Below the pieces are notes generated by a model. The model ran no database searches and had not been told where the DNA came from. It saw only the letters and a list, made by a program, of their open reading frames with translations. Shown here one piece after another: positions 43,622 through 53,069 of a DNA stretch of 64,000 nucleotides (positions are counted from its first letter, which is position 1; every line of letters begins with the position of its first letter). A program made the position numbers and the translations under genes. The DNA comes from JBJYIN01 sp046237015 (GTDB taxonomy: Bacteria; Pseudomonadota; Gammaproteobacteria; Enterobacterales; Enterobacteriaceae): positions 310,001 to 374,000 of the forward strand of contig NZ_JBJYIN010000001.1 of assembly GCF_046237015.1 (NCBI RefSeq). Reading direction: 5' to 3'.

Positions 43622-46516
43622 TCAAACCACTGATGCATTCCGGGCTCGCCGCACCACATTACTATAATAAGATAACGTTTGCTGCAACGTATCCAACGTG
43701 ACTGGCTTGGACAAACAGTTATCCATCCCCGCTTGTAAACAACGCTGACGTTCTTCTGCCAGCGCGTTTGCTGTCACGCCAATAACCGGGAAATTCCGCC
43801 CCTGTTCCCGCAAGCACTGGGTTAATCGATAGCCGTCCATATTCGGCATGTTGACGTCCGTCAGGACGATATCAATCGCATTCTTATCAGGATGCTGCTG
43901 TCTATCGGCATCGTTCTTGCCTAATACACTCAGCGCATCAACCCCGTCATTTGCCGTCATAGCCATATACCCCAGCGATCCCAATTGATCCGCCAGCAAC
44001 CGCCGGTTAATCGGGTGATCATCAACAACCAGGATCATAATGTCGCCATTTTCGGTGCGGTTATAATGGGTCAACGGCGTCGAAAGTGCCGTTGACCGGG
44101 CATCTTCCGTTTGCGGGCGATATATCCTTTCAAGCAATCCCGGCAACCCCTGCGGCATTGACGTACTCTGTAACCACCGTCCGGGGGTAATTTCCTGCGC
44201 AGAGCCCGTATGTGAACCGCTGATTACAATCTGCGCACGGGAATCTGGCAAATCAGAAACCTCATAATCACTGATAATCACATCGTCACGGCCTACCGTT
44301 TGATGCTGATAACGCAACACCTGCAGCCCATGTTCCTGTAAAAAAGCGACCAAATAAGACTCTAACCGGACATTACGCACCATCAGCCAGCAAACCTTCC
44401 CCTGTAAATTCACATTAATCGGTACAGGAATATTGCGTGCTTTATAAAGTGGAATTCTGATACCAAACTGGCTTCCCAACCCAGGTTCCGATTCAATCGA
44501 GATATCGCCATCCATCAGATTGACCAGCTTTTCACAAATAGCCAGCCCCAACCCTGTTCCCTGAAAATGACGCTGTACCCCACTCCCCGCCTGGAAAAAA
44601 GGGTCAAAAAGTCTTGTCGCTTCACGTGGCAAGATCCCTACCCCGGTGTCACGAACCAGAAATTCCAGATAACCATCCCGGCATCCCACCTGAAAAATAA
44701 TGCATCCGGTATCGGTAAATTTGATGGCATTGCTGAGTAAGTTGGAGAGCACCTGCTGTAGACGCACTGGATCGCCAGACAAGCTGGCCGGAACATTCGG
44801 ATCGATAAAACAATATAGCGTGAGGCGCTTTTTCACCACCAGCGGCAAATAGTTACTGGTGATATGGCTGATGACCTCATGCGGCGCAAATTCACAGGGT
44901 TCAATCTTCAACTGCTCAGACTCGATTTTAGAGAAATCGAGAATATCGCTGATAATCTTCAATAACAGCGAGGAAGAGTTAGTCATCGCCGCGACCAGAC
45001 GGTTGGCATCCTTCGGTAAAGCTTTCGTCTGGAGTAAATCAAGGTTACCAATAATACCGTAGAGCGGCGTACGCAATTCATGACTAACGGTCGCCAGAAA
45101 CATGGACTTGGATTGGCTGGCCTGCTCAGCCGCATTCGCCATTTCCTGTAGCGACTCTTCCATTTTCACTCGTGCGCTGACATCAAGCAGCACACAAATA
45201 GCCACATTCTCATTGCGATAACGGGAGTGCACAAAGCTGATTTGCAAATGATGATTTCGGCTGGTCATCACATCAACAAACTTGGATTGCTGTTCGCAAA
45301 TAATACGGGTAATTCGCAACCGATCTTCATGGGTCAGCAAATTCAGATAATTATGGGCCAGTTCATTACTGAGAATATTGGTACCGTCGTTAATTCGCAG
45401 AATACAGATACCAACCGGTGCCGAAGCGACAATCTTACGGTTGAACTGTTCATTCTCTTCAAGCTGAAAAGCATTGACTTCGGCTGGTAATAACATCTTG
45501 CGCTCAAAGATCCATGCCAGAACAAACAGTAATATGGCCGATAATATATTGAGTAAGGCCATATTAACGATCAGAGTATTAATATGGGACAGCAAGACTT
45601 TCATGGGGAGCGAATAGATAATACTAAACGCCGTCGGAGGCAGATTTTTTTTCAATATGATTTCATCATAGCCATTCACATAGCCGAAATAGTTATGGTC
45701 TATCGAATGAGTATTGGATGAAGGAATATAGCGACCATTGCCTTCCGAGAATTGTAGAACGGTTTGATTATATTGGTTAATTAATTGCACGCCCGTTGGG
45801 AATTTCCCTGCCAAGACAAAATCGTCCAGACGGATGGTCTGTTCTATTCCCATGATAACTTCAAGCTTATTCTCCACATAAATTGGCGTTAACGCATATA
45901 AATAACCAATATCGGAGACCTGTGAAGGAATGATCCAGTAAAGCGTTTCATCTCGTGGCACAGCCTGAAGGGTATTTTTTTGCTCCTGAAAACGACTCTG
46001 AACATTTTTAAGCAAACCATCTCGGTCCAGTGATTGGTTACGGATACCAAAATCCACCATACATTGCTGGTTGCCACCGACAAAAAAGACGCGGTTAAGA
46101 TCGTATACTGCTGAAAAATTTTCTCTCCAGCCGTTAAAGAAATCACTCAACGCCACCAGAGGATTATTGTTATCCCTCATATTAACGTCACAATTAGCAT
46201 CAGGATAAATGGGGTAAATAGCCGGGCTCCCACCCTTATCCATCGGGCGGTTGGTTTTTTCTATCGGATTCAGTAAGCGATTCGTCGTCAGATATTTAAG
46301 TTCTCGCACAATATCCGACGCATGGCGAATATACCCTTGGGCTTGATCGAAACTGAGGTTATATTCCTGACGCAGTTCCGATTCTTTTTCATTCAATACT
46401 TTATTGATATAAAACACGGATATCAGTGCGCCAAGCGACCAGAGCATAATTGCCAGAACCCGAAATAAATAACGAGAAACTTTTAAGGTCGTATGAAACG
46501 AGGCGAGATATTTCAA
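43622..46516 (-). CDS. rcsC: Hybrid sensor histidine kinase RcsC
   Basis: The 964-residue inner-membrane kinase starts the Rcs phosphorelay. Helices lie near 17-38 and 313-337 with a periplasmic sensor domain between. The phosphorylated His479 is in ATVSHELRTPLYG (same number as in E. coli), the ATP-binding domain contains GTGLGLAIC, and the C-terminal receiver carries Asp887 in VLTDVNMPNMDG. Residue 887 corresponds to Asp875 of E. coli, the difference coming mainly from an insertion rich in Asp and Gln (DADRQQHPDKNA) in the receiver. It converges on rcsB. Confidence 0.96.
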   Translation of the reverse strand: MKYLASFHTTLKVSRYLFRVLAIMLWSLGALISVFYINKVLNEKESELRQEYNLSFDQAQGYIRHASDIVRELKYLTTNRLLNPIEKTNRPMDKGGSPAIYPIYPDANCDVNMRDNNNPLVALSDFFNGWRENFSAVYDLNRVFFVGGNQQCMVDFGIRNQSLDRDGLLKNVQSRFQEQKNTLQAVPRDETLYWIIPSQVSDIGYLYALTPIYVENKLEVIMGIEQTIRLDDFVLAGKFPTGVQLINQYNQTVLQFSEGNGRYIPSSNTHSIDHNYFGYVNGYDEIILKKNLPPTAFSIIYSLPMKVLLSHINTLIVNMALLNILSAILLFVLAWIFERKMLLPAEVNAFQLEENEQFNRKIVASAPVGICILRINDGTNILSNELAHNYLNLLTHEDRLRITRIICEQQSKFVDVMTSRNHHLQISFVHSRYRNENVAICVLLDVSARVKMEESLQEMANAAEQASQSKSMFLATVSHELRTPLYGIIGNLDLLQTKALPKDANRLVAAMTNSSSLLLKIISDILDFSKIESEQLKIEPCEFAPHEVISHITSNYLPLVVKKRLTLYCFIDPNVPASLSGDPVRLQQVLSNLLSNAIKFTDTGCIIFQVGCRDGYLEFLVRDTGVGILPREATRLFDPFFQAGSGVQRHFQGTGLGLAICEKLVNLMDGDISIESEPGLGSQFGIRIPLYKARNIPVPINVNLQGKVCWLMVRNVRLESYLVAFLQEHGLQVLRYQHQTVGRDDVIISDYEVSDLPDSRAQIVISGSHTGSAQEITPGRWLQSTSMPQGLPGLLERIYRPQTEDARSTALSTPLTHYNRTENGDIMILVVDDHPINRRLLADQLGSLGYMAMTANDGVDALSVLGKNDADRQQHPDKNAIDIVLTDVNMPNMDGYRLTQCLREQGRNFPVIGVTANALAEERQRCLQAGMDNCLSKPVTLDTLQQTLSYYSNVVRRARNASVV

Positions 46517-46577
46517 GTGGATACCGTTGAGTAATGGGAGAACCCGTTGGCGAATACACTACCGAGAGTCGATAAAA

Positions 46578-46602
46578 AAAGCCAGCGCATCACGCTGGCT
46601 TT
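46578..46602 (-). terminator. Terminator after gyrA
   Basis: AAAGCCAGCG pairs with CGCTGGCTTT across five bases, followed on the minus strand by a T run. It lies 30 bases after the gyrA stop and is a classical intrinsic terminator; it may also protect against readthrough from rcsC leader transcripts. Confidence 0.85.
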
Positions 46603-46632
46603 CGTCTGACTCATCCTGTTTAAGGAAAAGCC

Positions 46633-49272
46633 TTATTCATCATCTTCAACGATATCATCATCGCCTTCGATGTCGTCAACAGTATCGTCGTCTTCGGCGA
46701 CTTCGCCTTCAACATTTGCGACACCATCCAACTCTTCATCTTCTACCGGTTCAGCAACACGTTGCAGACCGACCACGCTCTCATCTTCCGCCGTACGGAT
46801 CAACGTCACGCCCTGCGTGTTACGTCCCACAATACTAACTTCAGATACGCGAGTACGAACCAGCGTTCCCGCATCGGTGATCATCATAATCTGGTCGGTT
46901 ACGTCAACCTGAACTGCGCCAACAACCTTACCATTACGCTCGCTCACCTTGATGGAGATCACCCCTTTGGTGGCACGAGATTTGGTTGGATATTCGCTAA
47001 CCGCGGTGCGTTTACCAAAGCCATTCTGCGTGACGGTCAGAATATCGCCCTCACCGCGCGGAATAATCAGCGAGACGACACGATCATCACCTTGCAGATT
47101 GATACCACGAACGCCAGTTGCAGTACGGCCCATCGAACGTACCGCCTCTTCGGAGAAACGAACCACTTTACCTTCCGCCGAGAACAACATGACTTCGTCT
47201 TTGCCATCGGTCAAATCGACGCCAATCAGTTCATCGCCATCATTCAGATTAACGGCAATAATCCCCGCGCTACGAGGACGACTGAACTCCGTCAGCGCCG
47301 TTTTCTTCACCGTACCGCTAGCGGTAGCCATGAAGATGTGGCGACCTTCTTCATACTCACGCACCGGCAGAATCGCGGTGATGCGTTCATCTGCTTCAAG
47401 CGGCAACAGGTTAACAATCGGACGACCTCGAGCCCCACGACTGGCTTCCGGCAGTTGGTACACTTTCATCCAGTACAGACGACCACGGCTGGAGAAGCAC
47501 AGGATCGTATCATGCGTGTTAGCCACTAACAGGCGATCGATGAAATCTTCTTCTTTAATTCGCGCAGCCGATTTACCCCGACCACCACGACGCTGTGCCT
47601 CATAATCACTCAACGGCTGATATTTCACATAGCCCTGATGAGATAAGGTCACCACCACATCTTCTTCGTTGATCAAATCTTCAATGTTGATGTCGGCAGT
47701 GTTGGCCGTGATCTCGGTACGACGCTCGTCACTGTATTGCGTTTTGATCGCTTCCAGCTCTTCACGAATGACTTCCATCAGACGTTCAGGGCTGTTCAGG
47801 ATATGCAGCAACTCAGCAATCTGAACCAGCAGTTCCTTGTACTCGTCCAGTAGTTTTTCATGCTCAAGACCCGTCAGTTTTTGCAAACGCAAATCCAGAA
47901 TTGCCTGAGCCTGCTGTTCCGTCAGGTAATAACGGCCATCGCGGATACCGAATTCCGGCTCCAACCATTCAGGACGTGCAGCGTCATCACCCGCACGTTC
48001 CAGCATGACGGCAACCGTTCCCAACTCCCACGACGTCGCGATCAACCCGGCCTTTGCTTCTGACGGTGAAGGCGCACGCCGAATCAATTCGATAATCGGA
48101 TCGATGTTCGCCAATGCGATCGCCAAACCTTCCAAAATATGAGCACGATCGCGCGCTTTACGCAGTTCAAAAATGGTACGACGCGTCACCACTTCGCGAC
48201 GGTGACGGACAAAGGCAACCAGAATATCTTTCAGCGGCATGATCTTAGGCTGCCCCTGATGCAGGGCGACCATGTTGATGCCAAATGACGTCTGAAGCTG
48301 TGTCTGAGAATACAGATTATTCAGTACCACTTCGCCCACGGCATCGCGCTTCACTTCAATAACAATGCGCATCCCGTCTTTATCAGATTCGTCACGCAAC
48401 GCACTGATGCCCTCAACACGCTTGTCTTTTACCAGTTCGGCGATTTTCTCAATCAGGCGGGCTTTGTTTACCTGATAAGGAATTTCATGCACGATAATGG
48501 TTTCACGCCCGGTTTTCGCATCCGCTTCGACTTCCGCACGGGCTCGAATATAAATCTTACCCCGTCCGGTGCGATACGCTTCTTCGATACCTCGCCGACC
48601 ATTGATAATCGCGGCGGTAGGGAAATCGGGGCCTTTAATATGCTCCATCAAACCTTCAAGGCTGATGTTTTCATCGTCGATATACGCCAGACAGCCGTTT
48701 ACCACTTCCGTCAGGTTATGCGGTGGAATGTTGGTTGCCATCCCCACGGCGATACCGGAAGAACCGTTAACCAACAGGTTAGGAATACGGGTCGGCATCA
48801 CATCAGGAATCTGCTCAGTGCCATCATAGTTCGGCACAAAATCAACCGTCTCTTTTTCCAGATCGGCCAGCAGTTCATGGGCAATTTTTGCCATGCGAAT
48901 TTCGGTATAACGCATGGCGGCGGCGGAGTCACCGTCAATCGAACCAAAGTTGCCCTGCCCATCAACCAGCATATAGCGCAGTGAAAAAGGCTGAGCCATA
49001 CGAACAATGGTTTCATAAACAGCAGAGTCACCGTGTGGGTGATATTTACCGATTACATCGCCGACAACACGGGCCGATTTTTTATAAGGTTTGTTCCAGT
49101 CATTTCCCAAGACATTCATCGCGTAGAGTACGCGACGGTGTACCGGCTTCAGTCCATCACGAACATCTGGTAACGCACGCCCGACAATAACGGACATGGC
49201 GTAATCCAGATACGAGCTTCTCAGCTCTTCTTCGATGTTGACCGGTGTGATTTCTCTGGCAAGGTCGCTCAT
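46633..49272 (-). CDS. gyrA: DNA gyrase subunit A
   Basis: The 879-residue subunit cuts and rejoins DNA during ATP-driven negative supercoiling. The active-site Tyr122 is in AAMRYTEIRM, the GyrA-box QRRGGRG appears about residue 560 ahead of the beta-pinwheel C-terminal domain, and the tail is acidic (ending DDIVEDDE). The quinolone-determining region reads HPHGDSAVYETI: Ser83 is kept, while residue 87 is Glu rather than the Asp of E. coli. It is divergent from ubiG. Confidence 0.98.
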   Translation of the reverse strand: MSDLAREITPVNIEEELRSSYLDYAMSVIVGRALPDVRDGLKPVHRRVLYAMNVLGNDWNKPYKKSARVVGDVIGKYHPHGDSAVYETIVRMAQPFSLRYMLVDGQGNFGSIDGDSAAAMRYTEIRMAKIAHELLADLEKETVDFVPNYDGTEQIPDVMPTRIPNLLVNGSSGIAVGMATNIPPHNLTEVVNGCLAYIDDENISLEGLMEHIKGPDFPTAAIINGRRGIEEAYRTGRGKIYIRARAEVEADAKTGRETIIVHEIPYQVNKARLIEKIAELVKDKRVEGISALRDESDKDGMRIVIEVKRDAVGEVVLNNLYSQTQLQTSFGINMVALHQGQPKIMPLKDILVAFVRHRREVVTRRTIFELRKARDRAHILEGLAIALANIDPIIELIRRAPSPSEAKAGLIATSWELGTVAVMLERAGDDAARPEWLEPEFGIRDGRYYLTEQQAQAILDLRLQKLTGLEHEKLLDEYKELLVQIAELLHILNSPERLMEVIREELEAIKTQYSDERRTEITANTADINIEDLINEEDVVVTLSHQGYVKYQPLSDYEAQRRGGRGKSAARIKEEDFIDRLLVANTHDTILCFSSRGRLYWMKVYQLPEASRGARGRPIVNLLPLEADERITAILPVREYEEGRHIFMATASGTVKKTALTEFSRPRSAGIIAVNLNDGDELIGVDLTDGKDEVMLFSAEGKVVRFSEEAVRSMGRTATGVRGINLQGDDRVVSLIIPRGEGDILTVTQNGFGKRTAVSEYPTKSRATKGVISIKVSERNGKVVGAVQVDVTDQIMMITDAGTLVRTRVSEVSIVGRNTQGVTLIRTAEDESVVGLQRVAEPVEDEELDGVANVEGEVAEDDDTVDDIEGDDDIVEDDE

Positions 49273-49532
49273 GGAGCTGCTATCCCTCTATTTAGGCATC
49301 TACCCGTATTTAGAAAAGTGAAAAGTTCAAAAGGTGGAAAATTATATCACAAACCGCCGTTTCGGGGGAAACTACCGCAATCAAAGACATCATGCATTTT
49401 ATGTAAGCAGTGAGAGACAAAGAATACGCACCAACCACCATCGGCGCTCGTTACGACGATGATCACTACAACATGAAGAACGGTGCCTATATACTCGCGT
49501 TTAATTGAAGATAAAAAAGGTCGTGATTTTAA

Positions 49533-50252
49533 ATGAATCCAGAAAACCAAGTGCCAAACGTCGACCATCAGGAAATTGCCAAATTCGAAGCGATCGCTTC
49601 TCGCTGGTGGGATTTGGAAGGCGAATTTAAACCATTGCACCGCATTAACCCGCTCCGTCTGGGCTATATTTCTCAGCGTTCAGAAGGGGTGTTCGGCAAA
49701 AAAGTATTGGATGTTGGTTGCGGAGGAGGAATTCTGTCTGAAAGCATGGCGCGCGAAGGGGCAGAAGTAACCGGTTTAGATATGGGCGCAGAACCGCTAC
49801 AGGTTGCTCGTTTGCATGCGCTGGAAAGCGGAATGACGGTCAGTTATGTTCAGGAAACCGTCGAGTCTCACGCTCAGGCGCATGAGGGTCAGTATGACAT
49901 CGTGACCTGCATGGAAATGCTGGAGCACGTGCCTGAACCCCAGTCTGTGGTGCAGGCCTGCGCCAGACTGGTTAAACCGAATGGACACGTCTTTTTCTCC
50001 ACAATTAACCGCAATGCCAAAGCATGGATGATGCTCATCGTTGGTGCAGAATACCTTTTGAAAATGGTGCCCCGTGGCACACATGACATCAAGAAATTCA
50101 TCCGTCCGGCAGAACTGATGCGATGGGTGGATACGACGTCGCTGCGTGAAAAGCACATTACGGGTCTGCACTACAATCCGCTGACAGACCATTTCAAACT
50201 GGGTTCCAATGTGGATGTCAATTACATGCTACATACCAGGCGCGAACCTTAA
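49533..50252 (+). CDS. ubiG: Ubiquinone O-methyltransferase UbiG
   Basis: The 239-residue SAM-dependent enzyme carries out both O-methylation steps of ubiquinone synthesis. The SAM loop VLDVGCGGGILSESMA is at about residues 57-72, with the ETVESHA and EMLEHV post-motifs. The length equals E. coli UbiG (240). It is divergent from gyrA, as in E. coli. Confidence 0.97.
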   Translation: MNPENQVPNVDHQEIAKFEAIASRWWDLEGEFKPLHRINPLRLGYISQRSEGVFGKKVLDVGCGGGILSESMAREGAEVTGLDMGAEPLQVARLHALESGMTVSYVQETVESHAQAHEGQYDIVTCMEMLEHVPEPQSVVQACARLVKPNGHVFFSTINRNAKAWMMLIVGAEYLLKMVPRGTHDIKKFIRPAELMRWVDTTSLREKHITGLHYNPLTDHFKLGSNVDVNYMLHTRREP

Positions 50253-50549
50253 GTCAATCCAGGTTCCCTACTGACACTGCGTTTTCACCACGTGGATCTT
50301 CACCGTAAGAACGCAGTGCTAATAGTATTAACTTTTGTTGTTACAGAGCGGTTAGCAAAAGAGGCATAAATCATCAGATTATTCTGAGTTTATTTTTTCA
50401 TTTTACGACTTGATCAATATAACTATTTTCGGCTCGAACAATAAAACCGCAACCAATCAATTATTTCTTTTTTTCTCTTCACAAGTTGACAACGACGGAG
50501 AGCCAGAGCAAACAGGCAGTTAGCGAATCAATAACATTCACTCCCTAAG

Positions 50550-50558
50550 TTATCCACA
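50550..50558 (+). promoter_or_regulatory. DnaA box upstream of nrdA
   Basis: TTATCCACA is a perfect consensus DnaA box, about 180 bases before the nrdA start. In E. coli DnaA binds at nrdAB and links ribonucleotide reductase expression to replication initiation. The second box seen in E. coli is not recognisable here. Confidence 0.75.
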
Positions 50559-50596
50559 AAGCACCCCGATTTTGTTCACTTGCAATAACACCGATT

Positions 50597-50644
50597 TATC
50601 ATTATCTTGTTGTGAAACCAAACCCCACCCCCTATATATAGTGT
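50597..50644 (+). promoter_or_regulatory. Paired NrdR boxes upstream of nrdA
   Basis: The downstream box CCCCTATATATAGTGT (50629-50644) is two mismatches from the consensus ACACTATATATAGTGT. An upstream, weaker box with the core TATCTTGT lies at 50597-50612, so the two starts are 32 bases apart, about three helical turns, the usual arrangement for NrdR. NrdR represses ribonucleotide reductase genes when dATP is high. Confidence 0.7.
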
Positions 50645-50734
50645 TTGCTTCTGGCAGAAGGCACAATTGTGCCCGAAGTGTCGCTTTCTGCATGCATGAA
50701 CAATAGGGCAAAAAATTGATAGGTGTTACTTCTC

Positions 50735-53020
50735 ATGAACCAGAGCTTGCTCGTTACCAAACGTGATGGCACAAAAGAAAAAATCAATCTGGATAAGATT
50801 CACCGTGTCATTACCTGGGCCGCAGAAGGGTTACACAATGTTTCCGTTTCTCAGGTGGAATTGCGCTCCCACATCCAATTTTATGACAGCATCAAGACCT
50901 CTGATATCCATGAAACCATTATCAAGGCTGCTGCCGACCTGATTTCTCGTGAAAGCCCGGACTATCAATATTTGGCCGCACGTCTGGCGATTTTCCACCT
51001 GCGTAAAAAAGCCTACGGCCAATTTGAACCGCCGACGCTGTTAGCTCACGTCACTAAAATGGTGGAACTGGGTAAGTACGACAAGCACTTGCTGGAAGAC
51101 TATAGCCAGGAAGAATTCACCGAAATGGATACCTTCATCGATCACTGGCGTGACATGAATTTCTCCTATGCGGCGGTTAAACAGCTAGAAGGGAAATATC
51201 TGGTACAAAACCGCGTCACCGGTGATATCTACGAAAGCGCCCAGTTCCTGTACATTTTGGTCGCGGCCTGTCTGTTCTCCGGCTACCCGCGAGAAACGCG
51301 TCTGGATTACGTTAAACGTTTTTATGACGCGATCTCCACGTTCAAGATTTCCCTGCCAACACCGATCATGGCGGGCGTGCGCACGCCGACGCGTCAGTTC
51401 AGCTCCTGTGTGCTGATCGAATGCGGCGACAGTCTGGATTCCATCAACGCCACGTCCAGCGCAATTGTGAAATACGTTTCCCAACGCGCCGGCATCGGTA
51501 TCAACGCAGGCCGTATTCGTGCGCTCGGTAGCCCGATTCGCGGCGGCGAAGCGTTCCACACCGGCTGTATTCCTTTCTACAAACACTTCCAGACTGCCGT
51601 GAAATCCTGCTCTCAGGGCGGCGTTCGCGGAGGTGCCGCCACGTTGTTCTATCCGTTGTGGCATCTGGAAGTAGAAAGCCTGCTGGTGCTGAAAAATAAC
51701 CGTGGCGTAGAAGGTAACCGTGTTCGCCACCTCGACTACGGCGTACAGTTGAATAAACTGATGTATCAGCGTCTGGTAAAAGGTGAAGAGATCACTCTGT
51801 TCAGCCCCTCTGACGTACCGGGGCTTTATGACGCCTTCTTCGCCGATCAAGACGAGTTCGAACGTCTGTATGTGCAATATGAACAGGATGGCAGCATTCG
51901 CAAACAGCGTATCAAAGCTGTTGAACTGTTCTCGTTGATGATGCAGGAACGTGCCTCCACCGGCCGTATCTATATTCAGAACGTTGACCACTGCAATACG
52001 CACAGCCCGTTCGATCCGCAGATCGCTCCCGTTCGCCAGTCGAACTTGTGTCTGGAAATCGCACTCCCGACCAAACCTTTGGACGATGTTAACGACGAAA
52101 ACGGTGAAATCGCGCTGTGTACGCTGTCTGCTTTCAACCTCGGTGCCATCAACAGCTTAGACGATCTGGAAGAGCTGGCGACGCTGGCCGTACGCGCGCT
52201 GGATGCTTTACTGGATTATCAGGATTACCCTATTCCTGCCGCACAGCGTGGTGCCATGGGACGTCGTACTCTCGGTATTGGCGTGATTAACTTCGCTTAC
52301 TATTTAGCCCAAAATGGTGTGCGTTATTCCGATGGTAGTGCGAACAACCTCACCCATCGCACCTTTGAAGCGATTCAATACTATTTGCTGAAAGCATCCA
52401 ATGTGCTGGCTCGTGAACAAGGCGCTTGCCCCTGGTTTAATGAAACCACCTACTCTCAGGGTGTGTTACCCATAGATACCTACAAACGCGATCTCGATGC
52501 AATTTGCAATGAACCTCTGCATTATGACTGGGAAGCACTGCGTAACGACATCAAAGAGTACGGGCTGCGTAACTCCACGCTGTCTGCACTGATGCCGTCA
52601 GAGACATCGTCTCAAATCTCCAACGCGACCAACGGTATTGAACCACCGCGCGGTCACATCAGCGTTAAAGCATCCAAAGACGGTATTCTGCGCCAGGTTG
52701 TGCCGGAATACGAAACGCTGAAAGACGCTTACGAGCTGCTGTGGGAGATGCCGAGCAACGATGGCTATCTGCAACTGGTTGGCGTTATGCAAAAATTTGT
52801 CGATCAGGCGATTTCTTCCAACACTAACTACGATCCGTCGCGTTTCCCATCAGGCAAAGTGCCGATGAAACAGTTGCTGAAAGATCTGGTCACGGCTTAT
52901 AAATTCGGCGTAAAAACGCTGTATTACCAAAACACCCGTGACGGTGCAGAAGACGCGCAGGACGACCTGCTCGCTGAACCACAAGACGACGGCTGCGAAG
53001 GCGGCGCGTGTAAGATTTAA
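50735..53020 (+). CDS. nrdA: Class Ia ribonucleotide reductase, alpha subunit
   Basis: The 761-residue catalytic subunit reduces ribonucleoside diphosphates. An N-terminal ATP-cone (VTKRDGTKEKINLDKI) senses ATP/dATP. The redox cysteines are in FSSCVL (Cys225) and NLCLEI (Cys462), the radical cysteine is in DHCNTH (Cys439), and the C-terminal pair is in EGGACKI (Cys754/Cys759 by E. coli numbering). A GTG 12 bases upstream is possible, but the ATG at 50735 gives exactly 761 residues. nrdB follows after a strong hairpin. Confidence 0.98.
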   Translation: MNQSLLVTKRDGTKEKINLDKIHRVITWAAEGLHNVSVSQVELRSHIQFYDSIKTSDIHETIIKAAADLISRESPDYQYLAARLAIFHLRKKAYGQFEPPTLLAHVTKMVELGKYDKHLLEDYSQEEFTEMDTFIDHWRDMNFSYAAVKQLEGKYLVQNRVTGDIYESAQFLYILVAACLFSGYPRETRLDYVKRFYDAISTFKISLPTPIMAGVRTPTRQFSSCVLIECGDSLDSINATSSAIVKYVSQRAGIGINAGRIRALGSPIRGGEAFHTGCIPFYKHFQTAVKSCSQGGVRGGAATLFYPLWHLEVESLLVLKNNRGVEGNRVRHLDYGVQLNKLMYQRLVKGEEITLFSPSDVPGLYDAFFADQDEFERLYVQYEQDGSIRKQRIKAVELFSLMMQERASTGRIYIQNVDHCNTHSPFDPQIAPVRQSNLCLEIALPTKPLDDVNDENGEIALCTLSAFNLGAINSLDDLEELATLAVRALDALLDYQDYPIPAAQRGAMGRRTLGIGVINFAYYLAQNGVRYSDGSANNLTHRTFEAIQYYLLKASNVLAREQGACPWFNETTYSQGVLPIDTYKRDLDAICNEPLHYDWEALRNDIKEYGLRNSTLSALMPSETSSQISNATNGIEPPRGHISVKASKDGILRQVVPEYETLKDAYELLWEMPSNDGYLQLVGVMQKFVDQAISSNTNYDPSRFPSGKVPMKQLLKDLVTAYKFGVKTLYYQNTRDGAEDAQDDLLAEPQDDGCEGGACKI

Positions 53021-53027
53021 AAGCAAA

Positions 53028-53054
53028 GATGAGGGCTGCGATGCAGCCTTCATC
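53028..53054 (+). promoter_or_regulatory. Hairpin in the nrdA-nrdB gap
   Basis: GATGAGGGCTGC pairs with GCAGCCTTCATC (12 pairs, one G-U) across three bases, directly between the nrdA stop and the nrdB ribosome-binding site (GGAGAG). With no T run after it, it is more likely an mRNA-processing or stability element that sets the NrdA:NrdB ratio than a terminator. Confidence 0.65.
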
Positions 53055-53069
53055 CCTTTGGAGAGATTC

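Larger units (their letters stand above)
50253..50734. other. Intergenic control region between ubiG and nrdA
   Basis: The first part holds a 9-bp inverted repeat (CACTGCGTT/AACGCAGTG, 50275-50318) after the ubiG stop. The rest is AT-rich and contains a DnaA box and a pair of NrdR-type boxes in the order and spacing seen in front of E. coli nrdAB (described separately). The start codon of nrdA is at 50735. Confidence 0.7.

Noticed and set aside
46762..47529. 255-codon frame antisense to gyrA
   Set aside because: It is a shadow of the strongly conserved gyrA coding frame on the other strand.
51185..52003. 272-codon frame antisense to nrdA
   Set aside because: It mirrors nrdA codon structure and has no independent signals.
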